Source: Paramacrobiotus metropolitanus (Eukaryota; Tardigrada; Eutardigrada; Parachela; Macrobiotidae). Taken from it: a stretch of 64,000 nt of DNA. Shown here piece after piece: positions 35,605 through 46,814 of this stretch (positions are counted from its first letter, which is position 1; the number at the start of each line of letters is the position of its first letter). A program made the position numbers and the translations under genes. The notes beneath the pieces are model-generated. The model did no database searches and was not told where the DNA came from. It saw only the letters and a list, made by a program, of their open reading frames with translations. The stretch is taken from NCBI RefSeq assembly GCF_019649055.1, contig NW_026570229.1:620001-684000 (forward strand), given 5' to 3'.

Positions 35605-38600
35605 CAATGAGCAGACAAACCCTCGAGGCACTAACAAGTCTGGTCAGTAGCATATGAAATATGAAAACATCAGAATTAAGATCATTACAACAGATTCGCC
35701 AGTTTCAGTGAAGACAGGTATTCCTTAACAGAGCCACAACCAAAATACTCAACACCATTATTTTTTCCACCACCAGTAACTTTATCAAACAAAGTTTTCA
35801 GCCTCATTGCTAGGGTCGTCTTTCCAATCCGTGACCTCGCAGTGGTGTCGATGCGTGCCTCCCGGCGGAGGGCATACCTCGCGTTGGTCTCTTTAAACGG
35901 AATCAGCTCACACATGTACGACGGTACTGTGAAATTTTCCCGGTTTCGTATCTTATACAGCCACACAGCTTCGTTCTGGCGCCATCGATCGACTGCTGCG
36001 GTTATACCCAGCCGTTGGTACAGTTCCGGTGTTACCCGTTCCCTGTTATCGGTGATGGTCCGTAAGGCTGCGTGTTGCCGTTTCATCAGCTGCTCCTGCT
36101 CTCCCAAGGACGCTGCCGACCATGCCATAGCACAGTAATCTATGTATGGCTGGACGAAGGCGTGGTGAAGGGTAACTCGCTGGGAATCGCTGAGACCGGA
36201 TTTAACACGTTTAATCTTTTGGATGCCATAGTTGATGTTGCGCTTTACTTTCTGGAACTGCTTGTCCCACTTTAGGTGTTGATCCACTTCAACGCCAAGG
36301 TATGTCGCATGCTGCTTAATGGTTAACTTTTGGCCGTTAAGGATGATCGGTGGATTGGCCTCGGCTTTATTTTTCTTTTCGGTGCATATGAACATTCCCG
36401 CACATTTCTTCACGTTCAGTGCTAATCCGTTGTCATCAAACCATTTAGCCGCCTCCGCCAACGCCTTGTTCAACTTTTCGGCGGCCGCTGCTTTGGTTTT
36501 CCCGCGACAGTGGATTATAGTGTCATCCGCAAAGGCTTCGATCTCGCACTGAATAATCTGCAACAAATCGTTCAAGAATATTATGAACAGTATAGGGCCA
36601 AGCACGGTGCCTTGGGGAACGCCGGAAATGACTGGTAACCAGCTGGATGTCTTTCCGTTGATCTTTACACGTTGCTGACGATCGGTCAGGTACGAATGGA
36701 ACCATGCCAGAACTACATCGCCAATACCACTGCGTTTCAGCTTCGATAACAGTTGTTCGTGGTTCACGGAATCAAACGCTTTTTTCAGATCAAGCATAGC
36801 GACTGCTGTGACATCACCTTCATCCATCGCCCGTTTCCAAGTTTCAGTGACTTTAACCAGTAGTGTTTCACAAGAGTGTCCTTTGCGAAAACCAGACTGC
36901 CGCTGTGACAACAGGTCATGCTCCTTCAGAAAGGCGGTTAGTTGAATCTGAACACAACGCTCGAAGATTTTAGAGATGTTGCACAATAGCGATATCGGTC
37001 GGTAATCATCGACACTTTTCGCATTGTTTACTTTCGCCAAGGGACATACATCAGCCATTTTAAAGACTGAGGGGAAAACGCCTTCCCTCAGAGACTTGTT
37101 AACCATGCGGGTTAACGGGGGTACCAGCATAGAAGCGACGGCTCCTAATACTCCTGAAGGTATCCCAAATGGCCCGCATGCTTTCTTTTTCGCTCTAATG
37201 TCTTGCACAATTGACATCACCACTGCTTCCGAGACTTCTGAAAATCTACAAAACAAACTGTTAGCGGTATCCGCCCCGACGGGGGCTGCTGGTGCGACAT
37301 GCGGGAATCCATGTTGGCCCATAGATACAAAATGCTGGTTCAAGGAGTCCAGATTAACTGCACATTCTGCTTGATGTTTTGTTTTGCGTAACATTCTGCC
37401 CAGTTCTTTCCACAGACGCGAGGTCTTTTTTTGATTTTCATAAAAATAGCGCTCTTTGGCAAAACCAATGTGCTTGCGTACCGCTGTCCGAATACTGCAG
37501 TATTCCTGATGGAGTGCAGGATACTGATCTGTTCCTCTCGCTTTACATTTCCGCTTGTACAAATCATTCTTTTTTCTGATGTTTCTGCGTATTTCTTCAG
37601 TTATCCAAGGGGCTTCTTTCTGCTTCACACGCTTCGTACGAGTTGGAAAACAGTGATCAACAATGTCAGAAATGCCCTTCACGAAGCTGCTCACCTGGGC
37701 GTTAACGTTAGCGTTTGCGTCTTGGAACTCATCTTTCATCGTGAAACATTTTACTTGCGCTGCAAAGTCTTCTTCTTTCGTATGCTTCCACAAACGGTAG
37801 GAAACTGTTTTGTGACGTGGCACAGCTGATTTGTATTTTGCTGTAGTACGACACATGCGGTGATCGGAAATATCGATGTCTTCTGCTGCACTGCTGGTGT
37901 AACTAACAGGGGGGTGGCATAACATAACATCAATTTTCGAGTTGGTCACATAAGGGGAATTATCGGACTTTTTTCGGCGATTTGAAACGCGTGTACCACC
38001 AATAACCATATCTTCGAGATCGAATTCATTGCAGATATCAACGTAATGACGATAAAATGGGGAGCTGGCATTGTTGGCGTTAATGTTTAAATCCCCTGTT
38101 ATAACATAGTCACAACTAGGGTACCTACAGAGAACATCACGGATATGGTCGAATAAAGCCTCCGTACTGCGAGCGTTGGTGTCAGGAGCTCTGTATACGG
38201 TACCCAGGAGAACTTCTTTATTTCCGAATCGAAGCAATAACCACAGGCTTTCCACATCCACATTATCAGAGGAAACATCAACAACAGAATAAGTAACGTG
38301 GGAAGGAAGGTAAACAAGGATGCCACCACCACTGCGCTTACGGTACTGAGTAGAACGGTCCTTGCGGATAAACGTATAGTTCGGGATTTCATACAACTGC
38401 GAAGGATCATTTACACAAAGATGGGATTCCGTTACACAAAAAATCTTCACTAAATTGTCATCACAAGACAAAATTTGCTGCACTGCATCGACTTTTTCGC
38501 TGTTCATACGCTGTATATTAAGATGATGGTACACAACGGTCCCGAGTGGTGATGATTTTCTGGCCCGCATTTTTGAATTACTTACTGTATCAACACAAGC

Positions 38601-38730
38601 ATGAACTCAAAAGATGTAGAAAAGAATAAAGAATAGTTCAGTACGAAAACAATCTACAATTTATGCAACAGAATTGAAGAAAGTAGAGAAAACTTTGTTG
38701 GCTAGACGGAGCTAAATTTAGCCCGCCAGC
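35572..38730 (-). mobile_element. CR1/Jockey-like LINE inserted in the kinase-kelch pseudogene, ORF2 intact
   Basis: The 3' end (minus strand) is TTGAATAAAC followed by about five copies of the pentamer TAAAC (35572-35602). The 5' end lies near 38730, about 160 bp before the ORF2 start, so ORF1 is missing (5' truncation or a single-ORF element). The insertion splits a kelch-region coding stretch whose two halves align with the uninterrupted paralogue at 52,700-52,800. No clear target-site duplication is visible. Confidence 0.88.
35685..38570 (-). CDS. LINE ORF2 protein: APE endonuclease + reverse transcriptase, intact
   Basis: This uninterrupted 961-residue frame starts at ATG (38570). Residues about 10-240 form the APE-type endonuclease, with catalytic blocks CVTESHL, VITGDLNINA and the C-terminal ISDHRMC. 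The reverse transcriptase spans about residues 470-750: DYRPISLLCNISKIFERC, QSGFRKGHSCETLL, MLDLKKAFDSVNH, SGVPQGTVLGPILFIIFLNDL-type block and catalytic FADDTIIHC. A thumb/C-terminal domain follows (YIDYCAMAWSAAS, RVTPELYQRLGI). All catalytic residues I can check are present, so the protein may be active, although the element lacks ORF1. Related 3' fragments lie at 51013-51594 and 53803-54612. Confidence 0.93.
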   Translation of the reverse strand: MRARKSSPLGTVVYHHLNIQRMNSEKVDAVQQILSCDDNLVKIFCVTESHLCVNDPSQLYEIPNYTFIRKDRSTQYRKRSGGGILVYLPSHVTYSVVDVSSDNVDVESLWLLLRFGNKEVLLGTVYRAPDTNARSTEALFDHIRDVLCRYPSCDYVITGDLNINANNASSPFYRHYVDICNEFDLEDMVIGGTRVSNRRKKSDNSPYVTNSKIDVMLCHPPVSYTSSAAEDIDISDHRMCRTTAKYKSAVPRHKTVSYRLWKHTKEEDFAAQVKCFTMKDEFQDANANVNAQVSSFVKGISDIVDHCFPTRTKRVKQKEAPWITEEIRRNIRKKNDLYKRKCKARGTDQYPALHQEYCSIRTAVRKHIGFAKERYFYENQKKTSRLWKELGRMLRKTKHQAECAVNLDSLNQHFVSMGQHGFPHVAPAAPVGADTANSLFCRFSEVSEAVVMSIVQDIRAKKKACGPFGIPSGVLGAVASMLVPPLTRMVNKSLREGVFPSVFKMADVCPLAKVNNAKSVDDYRPISLLCNISKIFERCVQIQLTAFLKEHDLLSQRQSGFRKGHSCETLLVKVTETWKRAMDEGDVTAVAMLDLKKAFDSVNHEQLLSKLKRSGIGDVVLAWFHSYLTDRQQRVKINGKTSSWLPVISGVPQGTVLGPILFIIFLNDLLQIIQCEIEAFADDTIIHCRGKTKAAAAEKLNKALAEAAKWFDDNGLALNVKKCAGMFICTEKKNKAEANPPIILNGQKLTIKQHATYLGVEVDQHLKWDKQFQKVKRNINYGIQKIKRVKSGLSDSQRVTLHHAFVQPYIDYCAMAWSAASLGEQEQLMKRQHAALRTITDNRERVTPELYQRLGITAAVDRWRQNEAVWLYKIRNRENFTVPSYMCELIPFKETNARYALRREARIDTTARSRIGKTTLAMRLKTLFDKVTGGGKNNGVEYFGCGSVKEYLSSLKLANLL

Positions 38731-39749
38731 CAACCAATCTCAACTGAAGAACTCGTACCATCTCTTTCTTGTTGTAATACCACCGTTTCTCTTTTTTCCC
38801 CTCCTAAAACGTCACATAACCGAGCCAATGCTGACGGTGGGCTGAACAAGTGTTGAATATCAAACGCTCCAGAATCGGGTTCGAATATTAGCACATCCTT
38901 CAAGGTCCAGTCGTCAAAGCAGAACGGGAATAGCACTATAACATGCTTCTTTTGTTTCCTAAAAGCTCGTGCGCCGACGTTCTGCTTATACTAACCGGAT
39001 GCAGACATTGTCGGATGAGCCGCGCCAACTTTTCTTCAATGCCATCGCTCACCAATGGCACAAAACCGTCGATGATCAGATTGATATACTGTGAATTCGA
39101 AACACGGTTTCCAGCTTCCACAATTTTGGTGCCATTAACGAGTCTCTTTTCGATTACCCTGTGAAGTTTTTCAGCCATTTCCAGAATGATGCAGCCCAGA
39201 CTCCAAATGTCTGTTTTCCTGCCTGGTGACTCTATCGCTGTTTGGGCAAATTTCCTCAGCATTTCTGGTGACATGTATCGTGTTGTGCCGCGGATCTGCA
39301 ATATATCTGCGGAACAGGTTGCGCTTCCACGGATTTGAACTAAATCGTCTAAATCGCCGATCAGAAGCGTTTCCCGGTCGTCATCGACGGTTTTTACAAG
39401 GATATTCTCCGGCTTTAAATCGCCATGAATTATGCCATTCCGATGCAGGAACTCCAATCCACGAGCGATGTGGAGCGTGAACCTAATAACCTTTCTGCGA
39501 GTATAACGATTCAGCAAGCCTTCATTTCGCGTATTTTCCTTCAGAAGAGAGGCGAGATCACCTAAGGAAAAGCGCGAACGCCTTACTAAACAATTGGATG
39601 GAAAACAACTTTGCCATCTTAAAACCAACGAACTTTGAAAGCGTCAAAACCCACGGGGGGTAATGGCGAATCTAGGCGGGTTTGGACGGGGGGGGGGCTA
39701 AAAACCCACACAAAAGGGAGGAAGGGTATTCTTTCGCTTTTTCGGCGAC

Positions 39750-39808
39750 CTCGGGCGTAAAAAAATTCGCAACGTACCCCCCTCTTGAGAATTTTTTTGA
39801 CGCCCGAG
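39750..39808. repeat. Long perfect hairpin in a foldback insertion
   Basis: CTCGGGCGTAAAAAAATTC (39750-39768) is matched by its reverse complement, with one extra base, at 39789-39808, around a 20-base loop. An outer, less perfect pair surrounds it: GGTAATGGCGAATC near 39660 with AAATTCGCCACTGG near 39845. Runs of G and C (up to ten) flank the hairpin. It looks like a foldback MITE inside the intron of the kinase-kelch pseudogene. Confidence 0.6.
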
Positions 39809-40797
39809 TTACAGGGGGGTCATTAGCCCCGGGAGCCCCCCCTTAAATTCGCCACTGGTGAGTGCGGCTGTATCAGCGATGTACGTTATGTATCACCGGT
39901 ACGCACTGATTTTAAAAATAATCTGAATGTGATGTATGTCAATGCACACAGCCGCATCGGTCCCATTCTCTGTAAGGCTGTATGTGGTTGCCACATCCTA
40001 TATTTTCATCTCTGCGCTAAAAATATCCGATCGGACTGTACTAACTCGCAACCGTATCATTTCCATACCAATGTTAATAGCTATGCACTCCCCGCGGCTC
40101 GCAGTAGCATTAGCAGGGCCAGCCAGGTCATCACAAACGCTCGCGAGTTATTTGGTGGTGTTACCCCTTATTCCGTTATTTATTTAGGTACCCGCAGGTG
40201 GAACACTTGCTGCATAAAACGAATCCGCAGTCTATTTTTTGTGTACGGGTTCGTAAGTCCTGACGGTTACAGCTCAGGCAGTCAGAAGGTGCATACATTC
40301 TACCCAATGAGCTAGTGCCTACAGTTACAATTGTTTAAAATTCGTTCGACTTTAGAACGAAAGGATAGAGATGTCGAAATATGTAACAGTATATTAAAAT
40401 AACCTTTGAGATGATCCATTGCCAGCTCCACGGTTGCTCCTCCGGGAGCTGTGAAGATGGAAATTTTGGGGTAAACCACCAGATGTTTATGAGTCAGTTC
40501 CGTGAGTCTTGTCAATCTTGTCAAGGCATCCATCCAGCTTTGCTCCCCATCAGCAGCTGCGGTTTGTATCACTTTGACAGCGATAGCGTTCTCTCCCGTG
40601 TAAGTGCCGGGCTGCGTAACTTTGGCTCTATAAACCGTACCAAAGGTTCCTCTGCCAATGAAGTCCATGTGCGAATAGCGGTACTGCATATTGCAGCCAA
40701 TGACTGCCACTGCGGCGCCATCGTTAAGCGTTTCGGTAGCGTAGCCGCTGATCGTTTTGTTAGCTGCGGTGTCTGTGTTGGGAGCAGTATTAGCCAC

Positions 40798-41821
40798 CTA
40801 CCTCAGTTAAAAAACAAAAACAGATTTATAAAACAGTTACCGACCTCCACAGTTTAACATTTTCACCAACCATGATAATTAGCGGTCCGGATTAATTCCG
40901 TCGATATGTGAATAACATTCGTTCCAACAGCAACCTTCCAATATTGCTAACAGCACATTATGACTGGCTTGTAATATCACGGTGCTTGTTCCGCTTGTGA
41001 GAAATGGGAAGGTCCTCATTGTAATGTAAACAGAGTGCTGGATTTTTCAAATAACGCTGTCTTTGAAGATAACATAACACGAGCAACAGAGGGACCCGTA
41101 AACATACGCATACTCTGTGGAAACAGTGCAACAAATATTTGCTGAGCATACAAGACTGTCGCCGGTTTCGGAAATTCTACCAAAATTTGGCCAGGCGACC
41201 CACTATTATTGCCACCTGAAACGAGAACTCCCAACTAATATGATTTTGGGTTTTGCTACATGTAATGTTGTAGAATTTCTTGTAGCTTTGGCCTTTCCAT
41301 TGAGAAACCAAAAACAGCAGTGATGGAGAACGTTGCAAGGGCAATTTTAGTGCAACCATTACTGTTACCATCTTTGTAACCGCTGATCAGCTGTATAATA
41401 CGTTATTCACAGGATTTTTCAGCTACGACCTTATGAATGGCAGTTATGGCACTAGCATCACTTGAAAGTTTAGCTTCGTTTATAATACTACATTTTCACT
41501 CAATAAATCATTCTGGTTACACAGGGTAACGACTTCGGCACTGAACTTCACAGTCTGCAATCTCCATTTAGCCGCGCAAGTCCAGTGCATGCATTTACAT
41601 CGTACAGTTTATGACAAAAAAGACGCATAATCCCATCCACAGCATTTCGAACGCATGCGGCGCAGTGCGCTGTACGACTCAGCTGAAATATTATGATCAA
41701 ACATCCGGTTGTAGAAAAGTGCACTTGCCACATGCGTACGGATATCTGGGTGTGGGGTTATGCGTCTTTTTAGTCCTAACCGGTAAGCTGTATCTGCACC
41801 GTACAAAACCTCCAGATATTA
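40798..41821. other. Spacer, possible first exon of the kinase-kelch pseudogene
   Basis: Apart from a possible minus-strand first exon near 40879-40846 (ATG, then GTAACT donor) belonging to the kinase-kelch pseudogene, I see no gene. Confidence 0.3.
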
Positions 41822-43014
41822 GCTAGACTCGAAAGGCACTTTAAATGAGTTCTGTAAGATACAGAGCCGGAAGTTCTGTAATTTTTCGATCACACCCCCC
41901 TACCGCTGATTGGACGGCAGAGTTAAAGTGTTCTGTATCTAAAAGGAACTCTCCTGCTCCGTTACGATACAGAACTCGCTTTTTTTCACCACAAGTCAAA
42001 ATAATAATTTGTCAAAAGAATTCGTTGTGAATTTTTCATGTGCCAACTGTACGCAGAAAATTGAGTTTTGAGTTTACCTTTGAGTTTTGATTTAAATTGA
42101 GTTCAGTTTACCTAAGAGTTTTGAATTAATACGTTTTGAGATACGCTATTAGATAATAGAATAGTGTAGATTGAGCACGCTTCCAGTTATCAGAGCAAAA
42201 GCAGTAACGGTTACCAGCAATAATGCGACAGAAAGTGATGGCACCAAGGAGAAACCCAAGCGAAAACGAAGACCCCGCTTTAGTTGGAAGAAAGAATGCG
42301 CAGACTTGTTAATTGCATGGCTTACGGAGCCTGGCAATTACGACAGGTGGAAGTCCACTGCTGTGCCTACTGGTCCGGGAAAGACTAAACGTGTGTAAAT
42401 ATGATCGCAAATAAGATCGTAAATTCTTTTAAATCCTCGCGTAACTCGGACTTCAGCTCGGTACGTAGTATCAAGCGACTCCCAGTTTTTCCATACAGTC
42501 ATGCCTCTTCGGTACAACGGTTCGGTCCATAAGAAATCGTTTACTGGATAAAAAGGCAGTGAATTCTAGAATCTCATCCGTTTCGCTCTCCGACGATTCA
42601 CTGGAACTCTCAGATGAGTCGTCGCTACTGCTGCTCGAAGACTCATCGAGCGCTTTTTCAACAATCTCCAGCTCACATAGGTTTGCAAGTCGCAGAGGAG
42701 TTTTTTACGAGAACTCATATTCGAACACTTCTGTTAAAAATCTTACAAATGGGGAATGGAAACCGTACTTGTCAAAAAAGAAGTGTCAAAAAGCAAGACA
42801 TAGAGAGTGTGACTATCTGAAATCACCGACACATGGTGAAAAATAAATTAAAATTAATTCGACTTAACAGTACGGGCACACATTTTGAGTGAGTGGTCTC
42901 GCTGCTCTGTAACGCTCTGTAAGATTCAGCGGTGCACGATTGGTAAATTCACTTTTACAGAACTTCCGGCTCTGTATCTTACAGAACTCATTTAAAGTGC
43001 CTTTCGAGTCTAGC
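41822..43014. mobile_element. DNA transposon with perfect 60-bp terminal inverted repeats, TA-flanked
   Basis: The first 60 bases (41822-41881, starting GCTAGACTCGAAAGGCACTT) are the exact reverse complement of the last 60 (42955-43014). A TA dinucleotide flanks each end, fitting TA target duplication. The 1,193-bp element has no complete transposase. It contains a remnant frame at 42171-42398 encoding a basic segment and a Trp-spaced helix region (FSWKKECADLLIAWLTEPGN, YDRWKS), which resembles a Myb/SANT- or trihelix-type DNA-binding domain. A Ser-rich frame lies at 42559-42846. TIR identity suggests recent movement. Confidence 0.85.
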
Positions 43015-43016
43015 TA

Positions 43017-43939
43017 TTGTACAGTATTATACCGTCATTAACACCAGAGAGACTTATAATTAATTGTGCCGACTGGCAAAGGTTATGTCAGTGCTACAGT
43101 TCGTTGCTGGTGTTGCGAAGAGATGGAGATAACAGCGTTCAAGACAGTACAGGCGGTATGCGTTTCTTGGAACATACATATTCTGACCGCGGGGCAGCAG
43201 ATTGAAAAGACTTCTTCTCTTACCAGAGCGTTTATAAGCATTCGCCGTTATCCCAAACAGCATCTCGAATCCGAGTGACCGAGAGCGTGACAGCCCAAGT
43301 GGTCGCGGGACATTTCGCCCCACGTTTTTCGTCGCAGCGGCACATTTGTTTTTGGATAACTCGTTTTGAAACCGTTTTCTTTTCTGACAATAGGTCGCGC
43401 AACTTTCGCGGAGTCGAAAAAATATCGACTAGTTTATATGAAAGCTTACCAGCTAAAAATTGCATAAACAGCTTGCCAGCAAATGGTTTTGATAGAAAAC
43501 AGACAGTAATTTGTCTGTTGCTAATTTTTTTAATATGCAGTGAATAGAAATTTTTATAGTGCAGCTTATGAGCAAATGCAGCCTTTTTCCGTGACAATTT
43601 TGGCGACTAATATGATATAAACTACAAAGCCATTTTTGCTTTTTGATCTTTTTCCGGAAGATCCAAACCCTCAAAAAAGCACTGTTTTCCGCGATTTTAA
43701 AAGAATCAAAGCACAAGCTTTTTAGGTTAAAACGATTTCCAAGGGTTACATAACTGTTGTCTACCATCCGCCATGACAAGCGTTGAAGATCAATAATCCT
43801 CCGTTGTGGTGCTGCAGGGAACGCCCTGCCGGCGCAGCAGCTATCCAGCCGGCCGTAAATGGTCTGATGTGTGGTTTTTATTTCACAAAATGCGGTGACA
43901 TCACAGTTTCAAAACAATAATTCAAAGTAACAAAGTTTC
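43017..43939. other. Spacer, no gene seen
   Basis: There are short overlapping frames on both strands without recognisable content. From about 43790 the sequence resembles 55735-55800 (AGGGAACG, GCGCAGCAG, ATCCAGCCGGCC), which is the 3' flank of the LRR exon relic. Confidence 0.3.
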
Positions 43940-44110
43940 ATTTAACGCTGCCGTTAAATGTTCGTAATTCTTCGACACTGCGTGCTGGATGAATAGAGCG
44001 GCTTTTTCTCCAGCTTTAGACGCGGCCGTTCCGTGACCGGCGCGACGCATGGCAGAAAGCGACCGTCGACGCCTGTGAAGTTATTGCTCGTCAGATCCTA
44101 GACATCATCT
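43940..44110 (-). pseudogene. Relic of the last exon of the secreted LRR gene family
   Basis: The reverse complement reads DLTSNNFTGVDGRFLP and then RPRLKLEKKPLYSSSTQC. This aligns with the last-exon sequence of the LRR pseudogene at 55796-56766 and, more distantly, with LAGNRLTRIDDSLL of the gene at 58220-60065. A stop precedes it and no first exon is found nearby. The sequence match extends into the 3' flank (43790-43870), so a genomic segment was duplicated. Confidence 0.6.
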
Positions 44111-44789
44111 TGCATCCAAATTACCGCGAAAACCGTTCGTACTATACAAGCTCGACCGATTTTCCCGGGCATTCGGGCGTAGACAGAAGATGGCTTGCAG
44201 CTCTAGGAAAGGCGTCAAATTAAGGCTCCATATGGCATTTTTCTTGCAACCACAACCCTTTCGGCTCCGGTGAGCAAAATCATGGTTAAGAAACGCATTA
44301 TCATTACGGCGTTATGCGGTTCCTAACCTGGATATTGTCGAGCGCAGGGTGTGAGTGCCGCTTCTGGATATGGCACACTTCGAACACAACAATTTTTTAT
44401 GACCGCACTTCCAGGTCGTAGTCCAGTAGCCACCGTAGTAACCTGTAAACTTCATATTCTGTTTGTCGACTTCCGAAAATACTACTACTTATTTCATGCT
44501 GTAGCTGGGTGCCTTCAAAGGAAAACATAATTTATCAACACAAAAGCAAGAAAAAAACCATACGCAAAAATTGCATAAGAGCTGTGCAGTCAGATTACAA
44601 TTACCCGCTCAGATTTCCTCTAGATATCAGCTTTGCATCTGGATTAAGTACATTTTCTACAAGAGCTACAAACTATGTTTTGCCAAGGAAACTACAAATC
44701 CTTCCGGGACAATTGATATGCAGATACAGGTGGCTGCAGAAGGCTGACTCGTAGTATGGACAAATATCCTACGAAAGACGACCGAGACC
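44111..44789. other. Spacer upstream of the minisatellite
   Basis: I see no gene or repeat that I can support in this stretch. Confidence 0.25.
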
Positions 44790-46480
44790 ATTGGTATCTA
44801 TAAACGACTATAAGACTACAGGCGCCTACGTATACTACAAAGACTTTAGACACTACTGGGAGCCACAAAGAAAACAAAACTACAAGCGACTACGCAGGCT
44901 ACATGAGCTAGGGTTATTACAGAAAACTGCACAGGCTTCGAGACTACTGGTAGTGGTGACTACCAAAAACTACATAACCTACCAAGACTACCGAGACTAC
45001 AGAAAACTATGCAAATTACCGAGACTGCAGGAAACTACAGAAAACTACGCAAACTACCGAGACTACAGGAAACTACACAAACTATCGAGACCACCGAAAA
45101 CTGCATAAACTACCCAGACTACAGGGACTACGGTAAACTACACGAACTACCGACACTAGTGAAAACTACAGAAACTACCGGGACTACTGAAGACTACACA
45201 ACCTAGCGAGACTACCGAAGACTACACAAACTACCGAGACTACCGGGACTACGGTAAACTACACGAACTACCGAAACTACTGAAAACTACAGAAACTACC
45301 GGGACTACCGAAGACTACACAACCTACCGAGACTACCGAAGACTACGCAAACTATCAAGACTACCGAGACTACAGAAAACTACGCAAACTATCAAGACTA
45401 CCGAGACTACAGAAAACTACGCAAACTACCGAGACTACAGGAAACTATAGAAAACTACGCAAACTACCGAAACTACAGGAAACTACACAAACTACCGAGA
45501 CTACAGGAAACTATAGAAAACTACGCAAACTACCGAAACTACAGGAAACTACACAAACTACCAAGACTACAGGAAACTACAGAAAACTACGCAAACTATC
45601 AAGACTACCGAGACTACAGAAAACTACGCAAACTACCGAGACTACAGGAAACTATAGAAAACTACGCAAACTACCGAAACTACAGGAAACTACACAAACT
45701 ACCAAGACTACAGGAAACTACAGAAAACTACGCAAACTATCAAGACTACCGAGACTACAGAAAACTACGCAAACTACCGAGACTACAGGAAACTATAGAA
45801 AACTACGCAAACTACCGAAACTACAGGAAACTACACAAACTACCAAGACTACAGGAAACTACAGAAAACTACGCAAACTATCAAGACTACCGAGACTACA
45901 GAAAACTACGCAAACTACCGAGACTACAGGAAACTATAGAAAACTACGCAAACTACCGAAACTACAGGAAACTACACAAACTACCAAGACTACAGGAAAC
46001 TACAGAAAACTACGCAAACTATCAAGACTACCGAGACTACAGAAAACTACGCAAACTACCGAGACTACAGGAAACTATAGAAAACTACGCAAACTACCGA
46101 AGCTACAGGAAACTACACAAACTACCGAGACTACAGGAAACTATAGAAAACTACGCAAACTACCGAAACTACAGGAAACTACACAAACTACCAAGACTAC
46201 AGGAAACTACAGAAAACTACGCAAACTATCAAGACTACCGAGACTACAGAAAACTACGCAAACTACCGAGACTACAGGAAACTATAGAAAACTACGCAAA
46301 CTACCGAAACTACAGGAAACTACACAAACTACCGAGACTACAGGAAACTACAGAAAACTACGCAAACTACCGAAACTACAGGAAACTACATAAACTATCG
46401 AGACTACCGAAAACTGCACAAACTACCGGGACTACGGTAAACTACACAAACTACCGAGACTACAAGTTACTACAGGCCAC
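44790..46480. repeat. ACTAC minisatellite with higher-order 141/207-bp units
   Basis: The basic unit is a variable 8-11-base motif ending in ACTAC (GAAACTAC, GCAAACTAC, CGAGACTAC). From 45388 it is organised in long units: the marker ACTATCAAGA recurs at 45388, 45595, 45736, 45877, 46018 and 46225, giving periods of 207, 141, 141, 141 and 207 bp. The longer unit is the 141-bp unit with an extra 66 bp that is itself a partial copy. Units are almost identical, with one A/G difference near 46100. The flanking parts (44790-45350 and 46320-46480) are more degenerate. Short frames through it are by-products of the repeat and are not called as genes. Confidence 0.92.
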
Positions 46481-46814
46481 CGCACAAAATAATGAAAATG
46501 CTGGTAACTACGGGCATGGCGGAAAAATTTTGCCATTGTATAAACATCCTTCGCGAATACATAGGCTACAACGGAAAGGTGCACTACATCGTCTAAGAAT
46601 GGCCTTAAAAAAATGTCGTGTTCGAAGTGTGCCATAGGTGGCTGCTTCGGTCTTCTATGTCGATAAAACAAGTCGATAAAACAAGTGAGTAAAAGTAGCC
46701 TCTGCAAATGGGAAAAATACAGCACATACAAGCCATCGCGCTGTTTATTTTGTTTAAACTGTGCAAAAATTTCCGCTCTGGCCTTTCCGACTTGGCAGTA
46801 TATATAGTAACTTT

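Larger units (their letters stand above)
34740..40797 (-). pseudogene. Protein kinase-kelch fusion gene, broken and split by a LINE
   Basis: In coding order: the kinase N-lobe exon is 40797-40404 (IGRGTFGTVYRAKV, IAVKVI). The next exon starts at 39561 after an intron, with the C-lobe (IIHGDLKPENILV, LIGDLDDL in place of a DFG region, TTRYMSPEML, DIWSLGCIILEM). A linker follows, then kelch-type repeats (KCGQYIFYAT, GYVYILGGIF, DRIYVCGG) down to 34740. It is a paralogue of the gene at 49315-53611. It is disabled by a 10-base deletion near 38950, a LINE inserted at 35572-38730 between VEIG and YVFLSWNV, and a frameshift near 34945. A small upstream exon with ATG at about 40879 (MVGENVKLW) is possible. 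In its functional state it would be a cytoplasmic Ser/Thr-type kinase with a propeller-like C-terminus. Confidence 0.82.

Noticed and set aside
44791-45206. Open frames through the ACTAC minisatellite (Tyr/Asn/Lys/Leu-rich repeats)
   Set aside because: The frames follow from a repeat lacking stops in some phases. They have no start context, splice sites or homology, and the other strand and frames are equally repetitive.
45388-46430. CRISPR array
   Set aside because: The repeats are direct, nested and contiguous with no unique spacers, and the window is eukaryotic.
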